NCBI GenBank assembly: GCA_019648995.1
Contig: BLXT01005922.1
Location: 1,129,571 to 1,160,305 of the forward strand
Reading direction: 5' to 3'
Source: Plakobranchus ocellatus
Lineage: Eukaryota; Mollusca; Gastropoda; Plakobranchidae
DNA: 30,735 nt
Numbering within the stretch: the stretch's first letter is position 1; the number at the start of each line of letters is the position of its first letter. Shown here piece by piece: positions 1 to 12,200 of this stretch. The position numbers were made by a program, and so were the translations under genes. The notes under the pieces are model-generated. The model had not been told where the DNA came from. It worked only from the letters and a program-made list of their open reading frames with translations, and ran no database searches.

Positions 1-34
1 CCCCCCCCCCCCCCCCCCCAAAAAAAAAAAAAAA
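1..34. repeat. Poly(C)-poly(A) simple tract
   Basis: Nineteen C followed by fifteen A at the very left edge, inside the HECTD1 intron downstream of exon 15. A similar C-run/A-run junction recurs at about 17671-17694. It may be a true simple repeat or partly an assembly-edge effect. Confidence 0.8.
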
Positions 35-120
35 TAACCACTAAAAAACCTCCTAAAAACACAGACATAAAACAAAACATAAAAAAAGGAATGTGAAAAG
101 CATGTATGCAGAGATTGTAC

Positions 121-282
121 CTTATCACGCATTGCACTTTTAGACTTTAGTTTGCGCCCTTTCTTGCCACCCCAACCTACAGAAAACTCTTGACCAAGAG
201 TAGTTTCTGCTGTGAAACAATGTTTGGTGCTTCGATTGGACTCAAAAACAAACCCCATGTGATCTTCTCTCAGAATCGTAGC
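121..282 (-). CDS. HECTD1: HECTD1 coding exon 15
   Basis: A 162-nt, phase 0-0 exon encoding [20 protein letters not shown], then [27 protein letters not shown] and SAMRDK before GTACAA. It matches HECTD1 [20 protein letters not shown]. It is the last exon of the gene inside the window. The next exon must lie to the left of position 1. Confidence 0.95.
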
Positions 283-3200
283 CTGTACACAAAAAAAAAA
301 AAAAAAAATTCATAACACAAATCTTTATTTTTATCTTCTCATAATCCAATCAATTTCAGAATGCCTTATAATAATGTAACAGTTTACATGTGATTATCAA
401 AATGAACACACGGTTGTTAAGAATACACTGTAACCGCTTAGTTTCTCCCTCTGCCTGTGACCAGCGACCTGTAACAGAGTCATTAGTCACCCTCTCTGCA
501 CGACGAGTGCTGGGTAGGCTGGGGTGACTGGAGCAGCAGTGAAACTTGATTTTTTTTGCATTTTGGTTATCTTTTCATCAAGATTTCTTTTTTCAATTTC
601 AAGCAAAAAATCCCATGCCTAGTTCATTTTAAACTAGAGAATCTAAGCAATAAGACGATATAACTTTCATCTCCAATTCTACTTGACTGTTTAAGTTATA
701 AAGTGAAAAATGTGTTATTCATGAAAAGGTGGAAAAAGATTATATTTTTATCTTAGCATTAATTAAGTTTCAATAATATTCACCTGCCCCCTCCGATTTT
801 TATTAAATTTTGTGATTCCTCAGATATAAAGCTAATAAATCATTTGTGAAAGTTTGAAGCTTGAGACCAAAGTAATTAATTTTATACAATTTTTAAAAAA
901 ACTGTGACCCTTGGATTAAAGCAAGTTGACTTGCTGTAAAATTCATTTGTATCCCATACAAACTGTTGTGTGCTATAAGAACATTAATAATAATATAATT
1001 TATGAAATGGATGTCCTGCACACAGAAGCAGTTCACAGTGAACGTCTACATCAACTTTGTAGGCTTTGTGGTCAACTATCACTAACCAAAAAACAAAAGA
1101 GAGGAAAACGGAAAGCCTACAGGTGTCTGGATTTCACCAAAGACATTCTGATAACATTTGGAATTTCTGTGTCTAGTGATGAGCCAACAAGACATTCCTC
1201 AACCATTTGTTATTCATGTGTGGACAAAATAAAAATTGTTAAAAAACATTGTTATGAAGGAACAATAATGAATGCCCAAAAGCTAGAAAAGAACAGTGCG
1301 CACATGTGGACTAATTTTGATCCTCATATAGACATAAATGAATGCTTGATATGCAAACAATAGAGTAAAACAGCCTTAGGGAACAGGAGAGAACCACAAA
1401 AAACACTTCCATCCTCAGACGCAACGAACTCAAATACAGAGCAAATAATGAACACACAAGAAGCAACAGAAGAAGACAACACAATCATGATAGAACCGCT
1501 ACTTTTATTAGATGAGAGCATACCGCAGCAAAACATTCTAGATCAAGTCATAGAAAGTTTTACAGATGAAACATCTTCAGAGTATTCACACACACAAAAC
1601 AGTTTTAGTAGTCCTGCAAAGATAACTTCCACTAGTGTTGGTGACAATGAGGCAGTGCCAAGAGATCCCCCAATTGCTACATCTACGCCAGCGAAACGGA
1701 CAAAAATAATGAAGGATAGTGGTACATCACCAGCCTTCAAACACGACAAGTTACTTGCACAGTCATTACAGACCTCACCCACTAGACCACTCACAACAGA
1801 AGAGCAGAAACTGAACACACATTTTGTCCACAGGCAGCTAAACAATTCCAAGACAAATATAATCACTTGCAGGACAGGAGGACAACCAATATTGCTTACA
1901 AAGTTAACAAAGCCTAGAAAAGAAACATCACATGTTACAACATCTACAAAAAGAAAACGCACACAGCTACTTTCAAATATGAGAAATGAAATAGCAGGCA
2001 CATCACAGGATAGTTTAACAACACAACAAGCAGCTGAATTAAAACAAACAAAGCCTATAGCTAAAAAAAATAATACTATCAAAAGCAGGTATCTCTCCAA
2101 AAACTGAGCGAGTAAGCAATCTGTCTGTTTTGGCGATGAAAGAGGCTACAGATTTAACGTGGAGCCAATTACGCCAGCAACGGTGATTTTTGAAAGAGGC
2201 AGGTCTTTCTTTGCCAATTGAGTTAGAGCAAAGAAAGGCTCTGAAGTCACTGGAAGCTGGTGACATTAATACACAGATGATTGACTTTCTTGACTCAAAT
2301 GGACAGACCTACAATGCAGCCTTCACTAGGGTAACAAACATCGCAAACTTTGTCACTAATATTTTAGAAGAACACAAGCAACACAGTACACTCACATGAC
2401 ACAGCTCTTACATACCAGAAGATGAGATTTGGATAAAATTTGGTGGGGATCACGGTAAAGGTAGTTTGAAGTTCACTTTGCAGATAGCTAACACCCATAA
2501 ACCCAATTCTAAATACAACACTTATTTACTTGCAATAGCTAAGTTCAAAGACAATTATGAAAATTTAAAAATCTGTATGTCTATTCTGGAACCTCAGCTT
2601 GATGAGCTGAGAAATTTAGAATGGAATGGGAAAAAATTAGTTCTTTTTTTGTTTGGAGATTATGATTTTCTAACTAAATTATATGGTCTATCTGGCGCTC
2701 AAGGCTTGTATCCATGTCTGTGGTGTCTGACACCAAAATCTTCTATGAAAACTAGGCAAATAAAACAGCATCCAGCTCGATCTTTGGCTTCCTTAAGAAG
2801 AGATTTCAAACGTTTTGAAAAGTATGGCCGTAGTTGCAAGAAAAATGTGTCTAGATATCACAACTCTCTCCATTTTCCTTTAGTTGCTGTAGAACTTAGT
2901 CAATGTGCTCCTCCCTACCTACATATTCTATTAGGCATTGTACTGAAACATCACAGAATGCTAGAAGAAGCTGCCCATCAAATAGACATACAGATTAGTT
3001 TAGAGTTAGATGTTAACTATACAGAAACAGCAGAATCTCTTTATTCTTATGGCAGAAACTGGCAGAGGGCTAATGAATTAAAAGAAGAAATTGAATCTGT
3101 TCAAAGTTGTGTTATTTTATCAAATACCGAAGAAGAGACAATGAATTTCAAAAATCAGTTAGCATCAATTGAAAAGTGTTTAGCAGAAGTTACTTTTGAA

Positions 3201-6200
3201 CCACTTAGTTGCCGATCAGGACCTGTATGCATAGGGCTGGACACAATTCTTGATAAACATAACATCACACCACAGTCATACCATAGCCGCTCTTTCATAG
3301 GGAACCATTGCCACATATATATCACAGCACGTGTGTACAAAGATCTCACATCACACATTCTAAAAAGAACATTTGAAGTGACACGTAAACAGCACATTTT
3401 AGACATGGCATCCACATTAAAAGACAAGTTCAATGAACTCAATGATGCCTTTAGGGAAGTTCACACCCACATATCACACGCAAAACCTATGGAAGACGAT
3501 ACATCATTAATTCAGGCACGCATTGATAGATATATGACAATTTATAGAAAACATTTTTCCCACAATGTTATACCCAAACAACATATTCTAGAAAAACACT
3601 GTGTCCCATGGATAGAAAAATATCGTTTTGGTTTGGCTTTTCATGGCGAGCAGGGGGGTGAGCTCATTCACGCCTCAGTCGCCAAGTTAGAACGTAGAGC
3701 GGCAGCCATACGCAATGTAGGGAAACAATTAGAAACAATTCTGAAATCACAACATTTACAGACATCAACAGAGTTACATTCTTATGTCCCACCTATTAAA
3801 AAGCGCAAAACAAAGTAAATCTCATTCCTCACTGTTCTTTGATATTCATAAACTATTTTAAGCCCACAATAATTCACATTATGATGATTCACAACTAAAT
3901 TCAGATTGTCAGTGCCTTCCCTCAGTGTAAAGATCCAGCTTTATTTTTAATTTGTCATGTGTATAAAACTGTTAGTACAGCCTCTGTTACTCTGCACCCT
4001 TATATGAACTGTGGTATTTTAATACAAAATAATCCCAGTGGTAAGATAGAGGACAAGGTATAATTCATTGCTGTATTGTGCAAAAACTTATCTTCATGAC
4101 CCATCAACATTCAAATTCATATAACTCTGGATTGAAAAAGGTCTCAAGGATGCGGTTGAGTGAGTTGTAAACTTTAAACTTTTCTCTAAATAATGGTCTA
4201 AATTTCACCAAATTCATAGGGGGCAAACATATTGAAATTTCTGATCAAAAAAGGTGATGAGAAAGAAAAAGTATGTGAATGGAGGTCTTTCTTTAAGACA
4301 CTGAATCTCCCTTATTATATTACCCTCACTGTTGTAATTTTCATGACGATTCTGTCATATGCTCTTGTAAATGTTCATATAAAAAAATAAATTGTTAATA
4401 TTAAATTAAATATTTTATAAAGAACATAAAAACCTTAAATAGTAGCACTTCTGTTTCACACTTCCCTGCACCTGCCTGCACATCTTTGACCCCATGAATT
4501 TTCTGGGTCACGGGGAAAAAATAGGCCGGTGGGGAGTGGCAGTAGAGAAACTTAACTGCCACAGCTTAAGAGCTGTGAACAGTAATTAAAAACCCAACTT
4601 TTTTGAGAGAACATGCAAGAAAAAAATACACAAGTGTCCTTTGTGATGGTGCAAATATATCTTATGAAGCCTTCAACAATTCACCAAATCATTAACTATT
4701 TTCAATATACACCCCATAACCTTACTTGTTGTCCCTCAGTATTCTGACCCTCAGTGTTCTGTATTTGCAATTCCCCATCTTTCTTGCAAGACATAGTCCA
4801 GTTACCAACTGTCAAGCGTGTTGGCCCTGCTTTAGTAAGGATGGGCTGGCTTACAGTGCCCATCTTGATGTGACTTCGAGCCCTTTGAAGCTTGTCAAGA
4901 AATTCCCCTCGATTTTCTAAATACAGATGAAATGGCAATTGGTTATTAAGTATAAGTGCACCTGCACCTTTCAAAATGTTCACATTGTTAATACAAGAAC
5001 ATATCCCACCTATTGGAAGCTCCTTTTGTCCAAAACATTTTGTAGAATAATGCATGACTAGAGAGGTTTAAAACAAGACTACAAAAGAGAAAGATAACTT
5101 CATGCTTTTTTCCTAGTTTGTTTAAATAATATGACTCTTGTAACCAAGAAATTCTAAGAAAACCTGAAACTGATGACAAAATTTAGAAGTACTGATTAAA
5201 CACAATATCTAAGGTCTAAATGGACCTCAAACTAAACAAAATCAAGAGCCTATTGCTTCACTAGCCTTGGTCTTGACTTAATCTTTAAGTGGGGCTGACA
5301 GATGTTGGAAATCATTACTCTAGCCCTTTGACTGAAATTTGTTCCCTTTCCTATTAGAAAACTTTTTCGGTTATTTGTTATTAACTATTCATATTGAATT
5401 GGATATTTTTCAAATTTCAAATTTTTCAAAGTATTTTCCACGGTATATGTATGTTAAGTATAAAAGCTAGAATCTAGGTGGGCCTACTTAGATCTACATT
5501 ACCACAAACAGATTTCTATGAAATGTACTCCAACAATGAACATGAATCTTGATTAAAGCTAACTAGATCTCTACAGAACTCTACAATGATGTAAGCGTAT
5601 ATAGGACCTATGGAAACATTTCATGAAACTCAGATATCTAGATCAAGATAAAGATTTTGATAGCTCTAAGTCTACATTCTAGCCTATTTAAAACTCTTCA
5701 CTGAGACTTAAGTCTAATCTAGTCTGGTCTAGAATCTCAGAAGGCCCTATCAAATTCTAGATCAATGCACTGTTATTGTTTTATAGCTTAACATAGTGAT
5801 TTTGAAACCAAAGCTCCATTCGCTTGAGTAGATCTAAATATCTACTAGGCCTGTAATGTTGGATTAGAAATCCATCTAAATAGATAGGCAACTCTGATAA
5901 AGGGGACTACAAAAACATATTCCACAGAACCCAGAGATGTAGAACAAGGGACCAGAACTTGTTCCTTAATTTTGGTTAAAAAAAAAAGAGAGAGACTGTC
6001 ATTTACCAGATGAAGAGCCATCTGATTGTTGTAAACTCTAAGACCTAGGTTGAAAAAAAGAAAAAAAAAAAGGCTAATCCCTCAGGTCTACTTGCACGAA
6101 TGCGAAATATTATAATGCTTCTTAGCAGATGAGCCAATCAATACTGAATAAAAGGATTAATCCTTAATTCCCTGATAATACCATAAAGATGACCAGGATT

Positions 6201-9200
6201 TCTCTTCATACCTGAGCTATCTGAGCCTCCCTCAGGGCTACCACTAGAATACATTGTGGCCAGCTTGCCATCCAAAATAAATCGAAACCAGCCATTGCTG
6301 CCATTGCTTAGCTCAAGAGCTGTGCCCTCACTCCACAAATAGAGACAGTCCCTTCCTCTTACAATGAACCAATCACGCCAGTGATATGGCTTGCCGACTT
6401 CTATCTCTGTGGCATCTAACAAACAAACCTCTTCTTCTTCCTGAAAATAATGAAATTATATACATTATGCCTGAAAGCTGTGAGGATATCTGCTTCAACA
6501 TTTTAAAAACTCAGAGGTTTAAAGAAATTAATTGTAAATGTTAAGTATCACATTTGAAATTTAAAAAAAAAAAAGATCTTTTGGTTTACACAGGATCTAT
6601 CCAAATGATTTTACTTTGAAAGCATACAAAGACTAAAAAAGCATTAAGAGTGTGATTACAGGAAAAGGATTTAAAGGCTCTCACATTTACTTTTAACCAG
6701 TTATACTCTTTACTTCCTTTTTCTTTCTCATAGAGATGGTACCTTGATTTAACTTTGTTTTTATAGATCTAGCTGCCACTATCTTTTTATTAGAATTAAT
6801 TACTATACAAAAGCTGCCCGACTCTGATCATATCTGATTAAAAAATCATTTATCCCATGCTTTCTTATTCACAATACATCCACTCCATCCTCTCCTCTTG
6901 GAAATATATTGACACCCTAAGACATTCAAGAAAGTTTTTAAAATTAAATAGGCTGTACTTCTTCAAAAGTTGCATTTTTCCCACATTATAGCTGTGTGGT
7001 CTGTCAGCCTAATGTAAAGTGCATTTTAGTAGGTACCACAGAATCCCACCCGCGGGCATATGAATGGTTGTGCATAGTGTGAACATACGGCATTTTCAAT
7101 GGCTTTTAAATGGGTCAAAATTCAATGAAATATATTATTATTTTATATCATTGTCTTCAGTAACTTTAGATCTAACGAAATATGATAACAGAATTGATGT
7201 AGATTAGGCAACAAATAAATAGTGGAGCATCAATTAGGACACCCGAGATCGACGAAAACGTATTTTTGTGGGCCGGCGCTGTGGATGAAAATCAGGTCGT
7301 CTCAGCAAAAATGCTTGCGTTTTATCGGCGATCATATGTGGGTCATCGGGATGACGCAAAAGTATTTGTTTAAAGAAAGTCTAATTTTAGAATGCCAATA
7401 CAGACTGAAGCACACCTCATTGGCTCTAACGCTTGGTACTAAAATAAAGAGCGTCTTTTCCTCTTTGTGATACTAAAATTTGGCGATGATTGGTCGTTTA
7501 TGCGCACAACGCCACCTATTTGAAAAGGCTAATCCAATCAGCAATTTTGTCCGAGTTTACTAAGTGCTGAGCTAAGCCGACGCGCACTCAGCGCGCCTAG
7601 TATGATTGCAACTATCGCTGAGTGTGTATGTAAATCTAGATAGTGGTCTGGGGTATATTCTTTCTTGTATGTAATTAAATCTGGCGTGTCTAAAAAAACC
7701 TAATTCATAAAAATGATAAGCTGAGACGTCAGAATTTATTATTTCCAAAACAATTTTTAAAAAAGAGGACTCAAAAGTCTTTTAAAACGATGTTTTAATT
7801 CAGACTTGTGACGATTTTTTTTAAGCGAGGAAAAAAAAATGACGACGGGTATTGAAGCTCTCATACGGGTTAGTGTGCAAACGAGGTCAAAGGAATTTTT
7901 TACCAAATGTGAGGCTGTCCACATGAAGACTAATTCAGGCTTTTGAAAATAGCCTTGACATTTGCGTAGCAATGTCAGCCAAGTTTCTAGTATCCAGAGT
8001 CATCGAGCTTAACAATAGTTTGTTTGTTACTGTTGATGAGTGTTGGTTTGGTGGTGTGTTTTTTTTTATATTCTTGATATAGCTAGATCTAGCTACGTTG
8101 GAATTTGTTATTAATCGAAATTTTTGTCGGCATCACGCGTGTGGTAAAGTAAGAAAGTAATTCATTCTTATAAATTTATAGACCTAGATTAGATACCGGC
8201 AACCACGTCACACCAATCAAAGATCTAGATCTAGATCTGTTCTTGAATTAGATCTACACAAAGAGTATGCACAATGCAAGCAGATCTCCACAGATAGATT
8301 TACAACAATGGGCCGATTATGGACATTGTAATAGAAAAGACCTGTAAAGAGGGAAAAAATAGACTGTTATAAATGCATAGGCCTAGCTCTCAAGGCCTAG
8401 GCCTACATCTTTTCCCAGACATCTTACCTTATGTCAGTGAGATAAAGCTGTGGAGATTTTTTTTTTCTTTTTGTGGAACTGTCAATAGCCGTCTTACATT
8501 TCTTATGAATGAATAGTTTTATTGTAGCTTAGGCCTATTTCTTGCAATTTTCAATGTGCTGTAGACGAATGCATAGATCAAAATCTTTTATTGTTGCTTA
8601 TGAAAAATTGTGAATGTCACATTTACGTGCTATTTCAACCTAAATATCTTTTTTGTTTTGTTTTTTTTTTGGGGGGGGGCTTTATTTCGTGGACAGATGA
8701 AGGCAGAAAATGATAGTTCAAATTTACAGTTAGATTTAGACTATCTAGCCTATGCTTGGCAATCATGAAGACCTTATATTGCATTGAAATTTCAAGGTAA
8801 GCAATTTGAAAACCCTTTCTCTTTTTTGATCGCAGAGGATAAGCAAATGGCCTGTCTGCGGGTAACATTATTGATGTCTGGAAAAGGACGTCGGCCAGCC
8901 CTTCCTTCAGCAATTGTAATCAACAACAAATTGCTTCTCCACTTGCATTATCTCCGTATTGAAGGAAAGAAGACCATGAAAGAGGTATTTTTATAAAAGT
9001 TTCCTGGCAAAACATTCTTTGGTTGAATCCACTAAATTTTTCATAACTTTAGCAATCAGTCATGGTTGTCACCCCAAGCTTTCTTGTAACTAAACGGAAT
9101 CTAATTATATTACATGCTTTCAATCTCAATCTATCAATTTGATCACGCGAAAGAAGTTGCAACAGGTTAAATAAAGAGCTAAGCAAGAGAACATTTTAGG

Positions 9201-12200
9201 CTATATGGAATGTAATGCTTCCTGTAAATCTGAAATCATAATGAAATTTAACATCTGAACTAGTAAAAAAAAAATTAAGATATTGGCTTTATTTTTCTCC
9301 TCCACCCTATTGGTTCCCCTCATTTTGTATTCAAAGGGTATGTAGGTAAATAAATAAAAAGGTATAAACTTTTTTATGTTATAAAACCAGTTGGTCTAAA
9401 CTTTTCTTGTTTTGTGGTACTGGACTTGGTGGATTTATCTTTTATAGGCTCAAAGTAATAATTAAAAAAAAAATTTTTTTTTTGTCTTTTCATATCTAGG
9501 CAGAGAAATGGTTTGAGAGGCTTTTCCCGAATCAGCGTATCCACTCACTAGGTTTTGGCCTCGAGTTGGTCACATAGTGGAAAAAGCTAATCATCTGAAT
9601 GGTGAAGCTCTCTGCGCTTACATTAGTTACATGCATGAGACAATTGATTTGGAATTCATAAGCGAGTCGCTTCAGGCTGTTGGTGTGACAAGAGCTCTTG
9701 ATGGTGCGCTTTTCAAGCAAACTGAACTGACGTATGATGTAATTTTGGATTTGGGTAAATTCATGCAAGGGGAAGGCTTCAGCTATTCAGAAATATTGGA
9801 AAAGCTATCGTTATTGTCTCGTCGTCAAGTAACCTGCACAGCTGACCAGCTGAGGAAAAGAATCCAGGCTGCTGACAAAACAAAGAAAAAATTGGTAAGC
9901 AATGCTAAAAGGGAACACGAGGCTTTAAACTCATGGCTAAGGAAACCATTTTTTCATTCTGCTAATGTTGCAACTAACGCCTCAAGCAGCCCCTGCAATG
10001 AAAGTGCATCGACCAGCTTCAGACTTCCTTCTGCTAACCTTGCCTCTACCAAGACTAGTTTTGCACCGCCTGCTGCATCAACACCTGAGAAGGATGATGA
10101 TTCTTGCACATACTTGCACTCACAGAATATGCAATATATTCGAAAATTGCAACAGAGCCTCAATGAGTCGAAGGAGAGAGAGCAGAACCTATCGATTCAG
10201 TTACAGGCAGTGAAAGAGCTGTATCAGTTCTGCCAGAGTTCATTGAATAACCTTCAATCAAACCACAGCATTCTCCAGGATAAGTTGAAAGCTGCTCTAG
10301 ACCAAACAAAATCTTTGAATCAGGAAAAGTCTGATCTAGAGGCTGCTTTTAAGGAAGTGAAAGCCAGTCAACTTTACAGAAGATGTAAATGGCTTGAGAA
10401 AGAGCGGGATGATTTGCAGGATACAACATCTGAACATAATGATTTAAAAGAAAGATATGAAGAACTAAAAAAGGAAAAAATTAATATGCAAAAATACCTC
10501 AGTATTGCTCGACAAAAGAGAGATCAATACAAGGCTGCTGCCAACAGAATTGATAAGGACACAGTAAATTTGCTCCTTAGAGACGGCGCTCCTGAAGTTT
10601 CTCTTCACAATGGTAACAGGTTCAGTGACGCCCTAAGGAAAACTGTCATATCTTTGCAACGCAGATGCAATTCAGCCCCTCTCAATGCTCCAAGTGCATC
10701 CAAGCTGTTGCTCAAGAGCTGTTTGGGGTCAATTGGACTTTGAAAGATTTGCCTTCTGAGCAGACCCTCCGAGACATAGCTGATGAAGCCTATGTTTTGT
10801 CAAGTTTTAACAGCCGAGAAACTTCAGCAGAGCAAGTTTGTCCTTCATTTAGATGGTACCTCTCGGGACAAAAAGAAAATTGTAGGCCACCAAGTCACCC
10901 TTGACAATGGAGACACACTTAGTTTAGGTTACACAGATGTAGCCACTGAAGATGCTGCTACTCTTCTTGATGTCACTATCTCCATTTTGAGGGAACTTGG
11001 TGAAATTCATGACCCTGATCACCAAGAAACCATTTTTAGAGAGATAATATCAAAATTACAATGCACCGTGACAGATCGAGCCAGTGTCATGAAGAAATTT
11101 TGCAAAGACCTGAATGACACATGCCAGAGTACACTGTCAAATAACGAGGAGATGACCTTTCTTCACTGCAATGCACATTTTTTGCTGGGACTAAGCTCGG
11201 GCTGTGATGGTGCATTGAAAACTGTAGAGACAGGCATCAATTTCAAACTTGGGTGAGATGCTGATGCAAAGTTTTCAAGATTCAGGTCTACTGAAAATGC
11301 TTCATCCAGGTTTGTGAGAACCGCCTGTGCTATTCTTGGACCGAGAGGAGACCAGAAGAGCGGCTGTAGGGTTGAATGGCTGGCCTTTTGTGAGGAGCGA
11401 GACATCAGCAGCAAGTTGCCAAGTTATAGGTCTAACCGCTTCAATTGCTTTTTTGAAGGTGCAGCCAGATTGATTCAAAATCTACCAACAATCAGGGAAT
11501 TCCTGTCTGGGTCATATCTGGACCATGAAAATTTGCTAATTGATAGTGTGAGGAAGGATTCCCCTGACCCAAAGCTAATGGCTCTTGTTGCAAGTATGGG
11601 ATTCATACACCTCCATTTTACAGGTCCCTACTGGCAACTGATTCGAAGCAAGTCAAAGTTTACCCAGTTTCCACAGTATGTCTGTGCCCTGCATGAAAGT
11701 TTTAAATCATGCACTGACAATCCTCTACAGATTCTTAACAGCTCTTTCAAGCCAAATCTTCTTCCAACCTACGGCAATGTTCCAGACAATGATATACTGA
11801 TGACAAGCCTCTACAGTTTTGCAGCCACTTTTACAGAGGAGGAAAGAAAAATATTTTCAACAGCATTTGAGTCACTCATGAGGTCATCTAGTGATGTTTT
11901 AGCCCGCCAGTTAGGTGATTTTCTAAAAGGGGGGAGACTGGCAGAGGTCCCAGAGGCATTGCATCACTGCCTCTTAACCAATCTAGTTGGCGAAAATACT
12001 TTTGGGGATTTTGACTTTCAGAAAGGCAAACACCGCCATGCCTCTTTATTTCACCATTCCTCACTCCATATGGCTAAGCACAACAATGTATCAGCTTGGC
12101 TAAAGTCCAGAACACAAGATGAGGCTGCCTCAGTGATGTATAATGCCCGCAAAACTGCAAAATCTCTCAGGGCCAAACATCACCAGAGAGAGCAAGAAGT

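Larger units (their letters stand above)
426..4565 (+). mobile_element. N-RAG-TP-like DNA transposon (degenerate), antisense in HECTD1 intron 14
   Basis: Inferred extent of a DNA transposon carrying the transposase pseudogene at 1007-3818. Weak but co-linear inverted similarity links the flanks. CTGT..GTTTCTC..CTGCC occurs at about 428-456 and, reversed, at about 4534-4562. TTTCAATA..TGCCCCCT occurs at about 768-795 and reversed at about 4217-4237. CTTGAGACC occurs at 860-868 and reversed near 4141-4149. The distances from the two ends agree to within about 20 bp for each pair, which argues for long imperfect terminal inverted repeats. TTAAGA lies at 417-422 and at 4566-4571 and could be a target duplication, but this is uncertain. 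Confidence 0.5.

Noticed and set aside
1543-2100. 185-codon minus-strand frame opposite the N-RAG-TP linker
   Set aside because: It is the shadow of the low-complexity linker on the coding strand; its Val/Phe/Cys-rich composition is the complement of Lys/Thr/Asn codons.
7222-7470. 82-codon frame in the CpG-rich patch as a host or transposon gene
   Set aside because: No recognisable motif, and the frame adds nothing that base composition does not explain.
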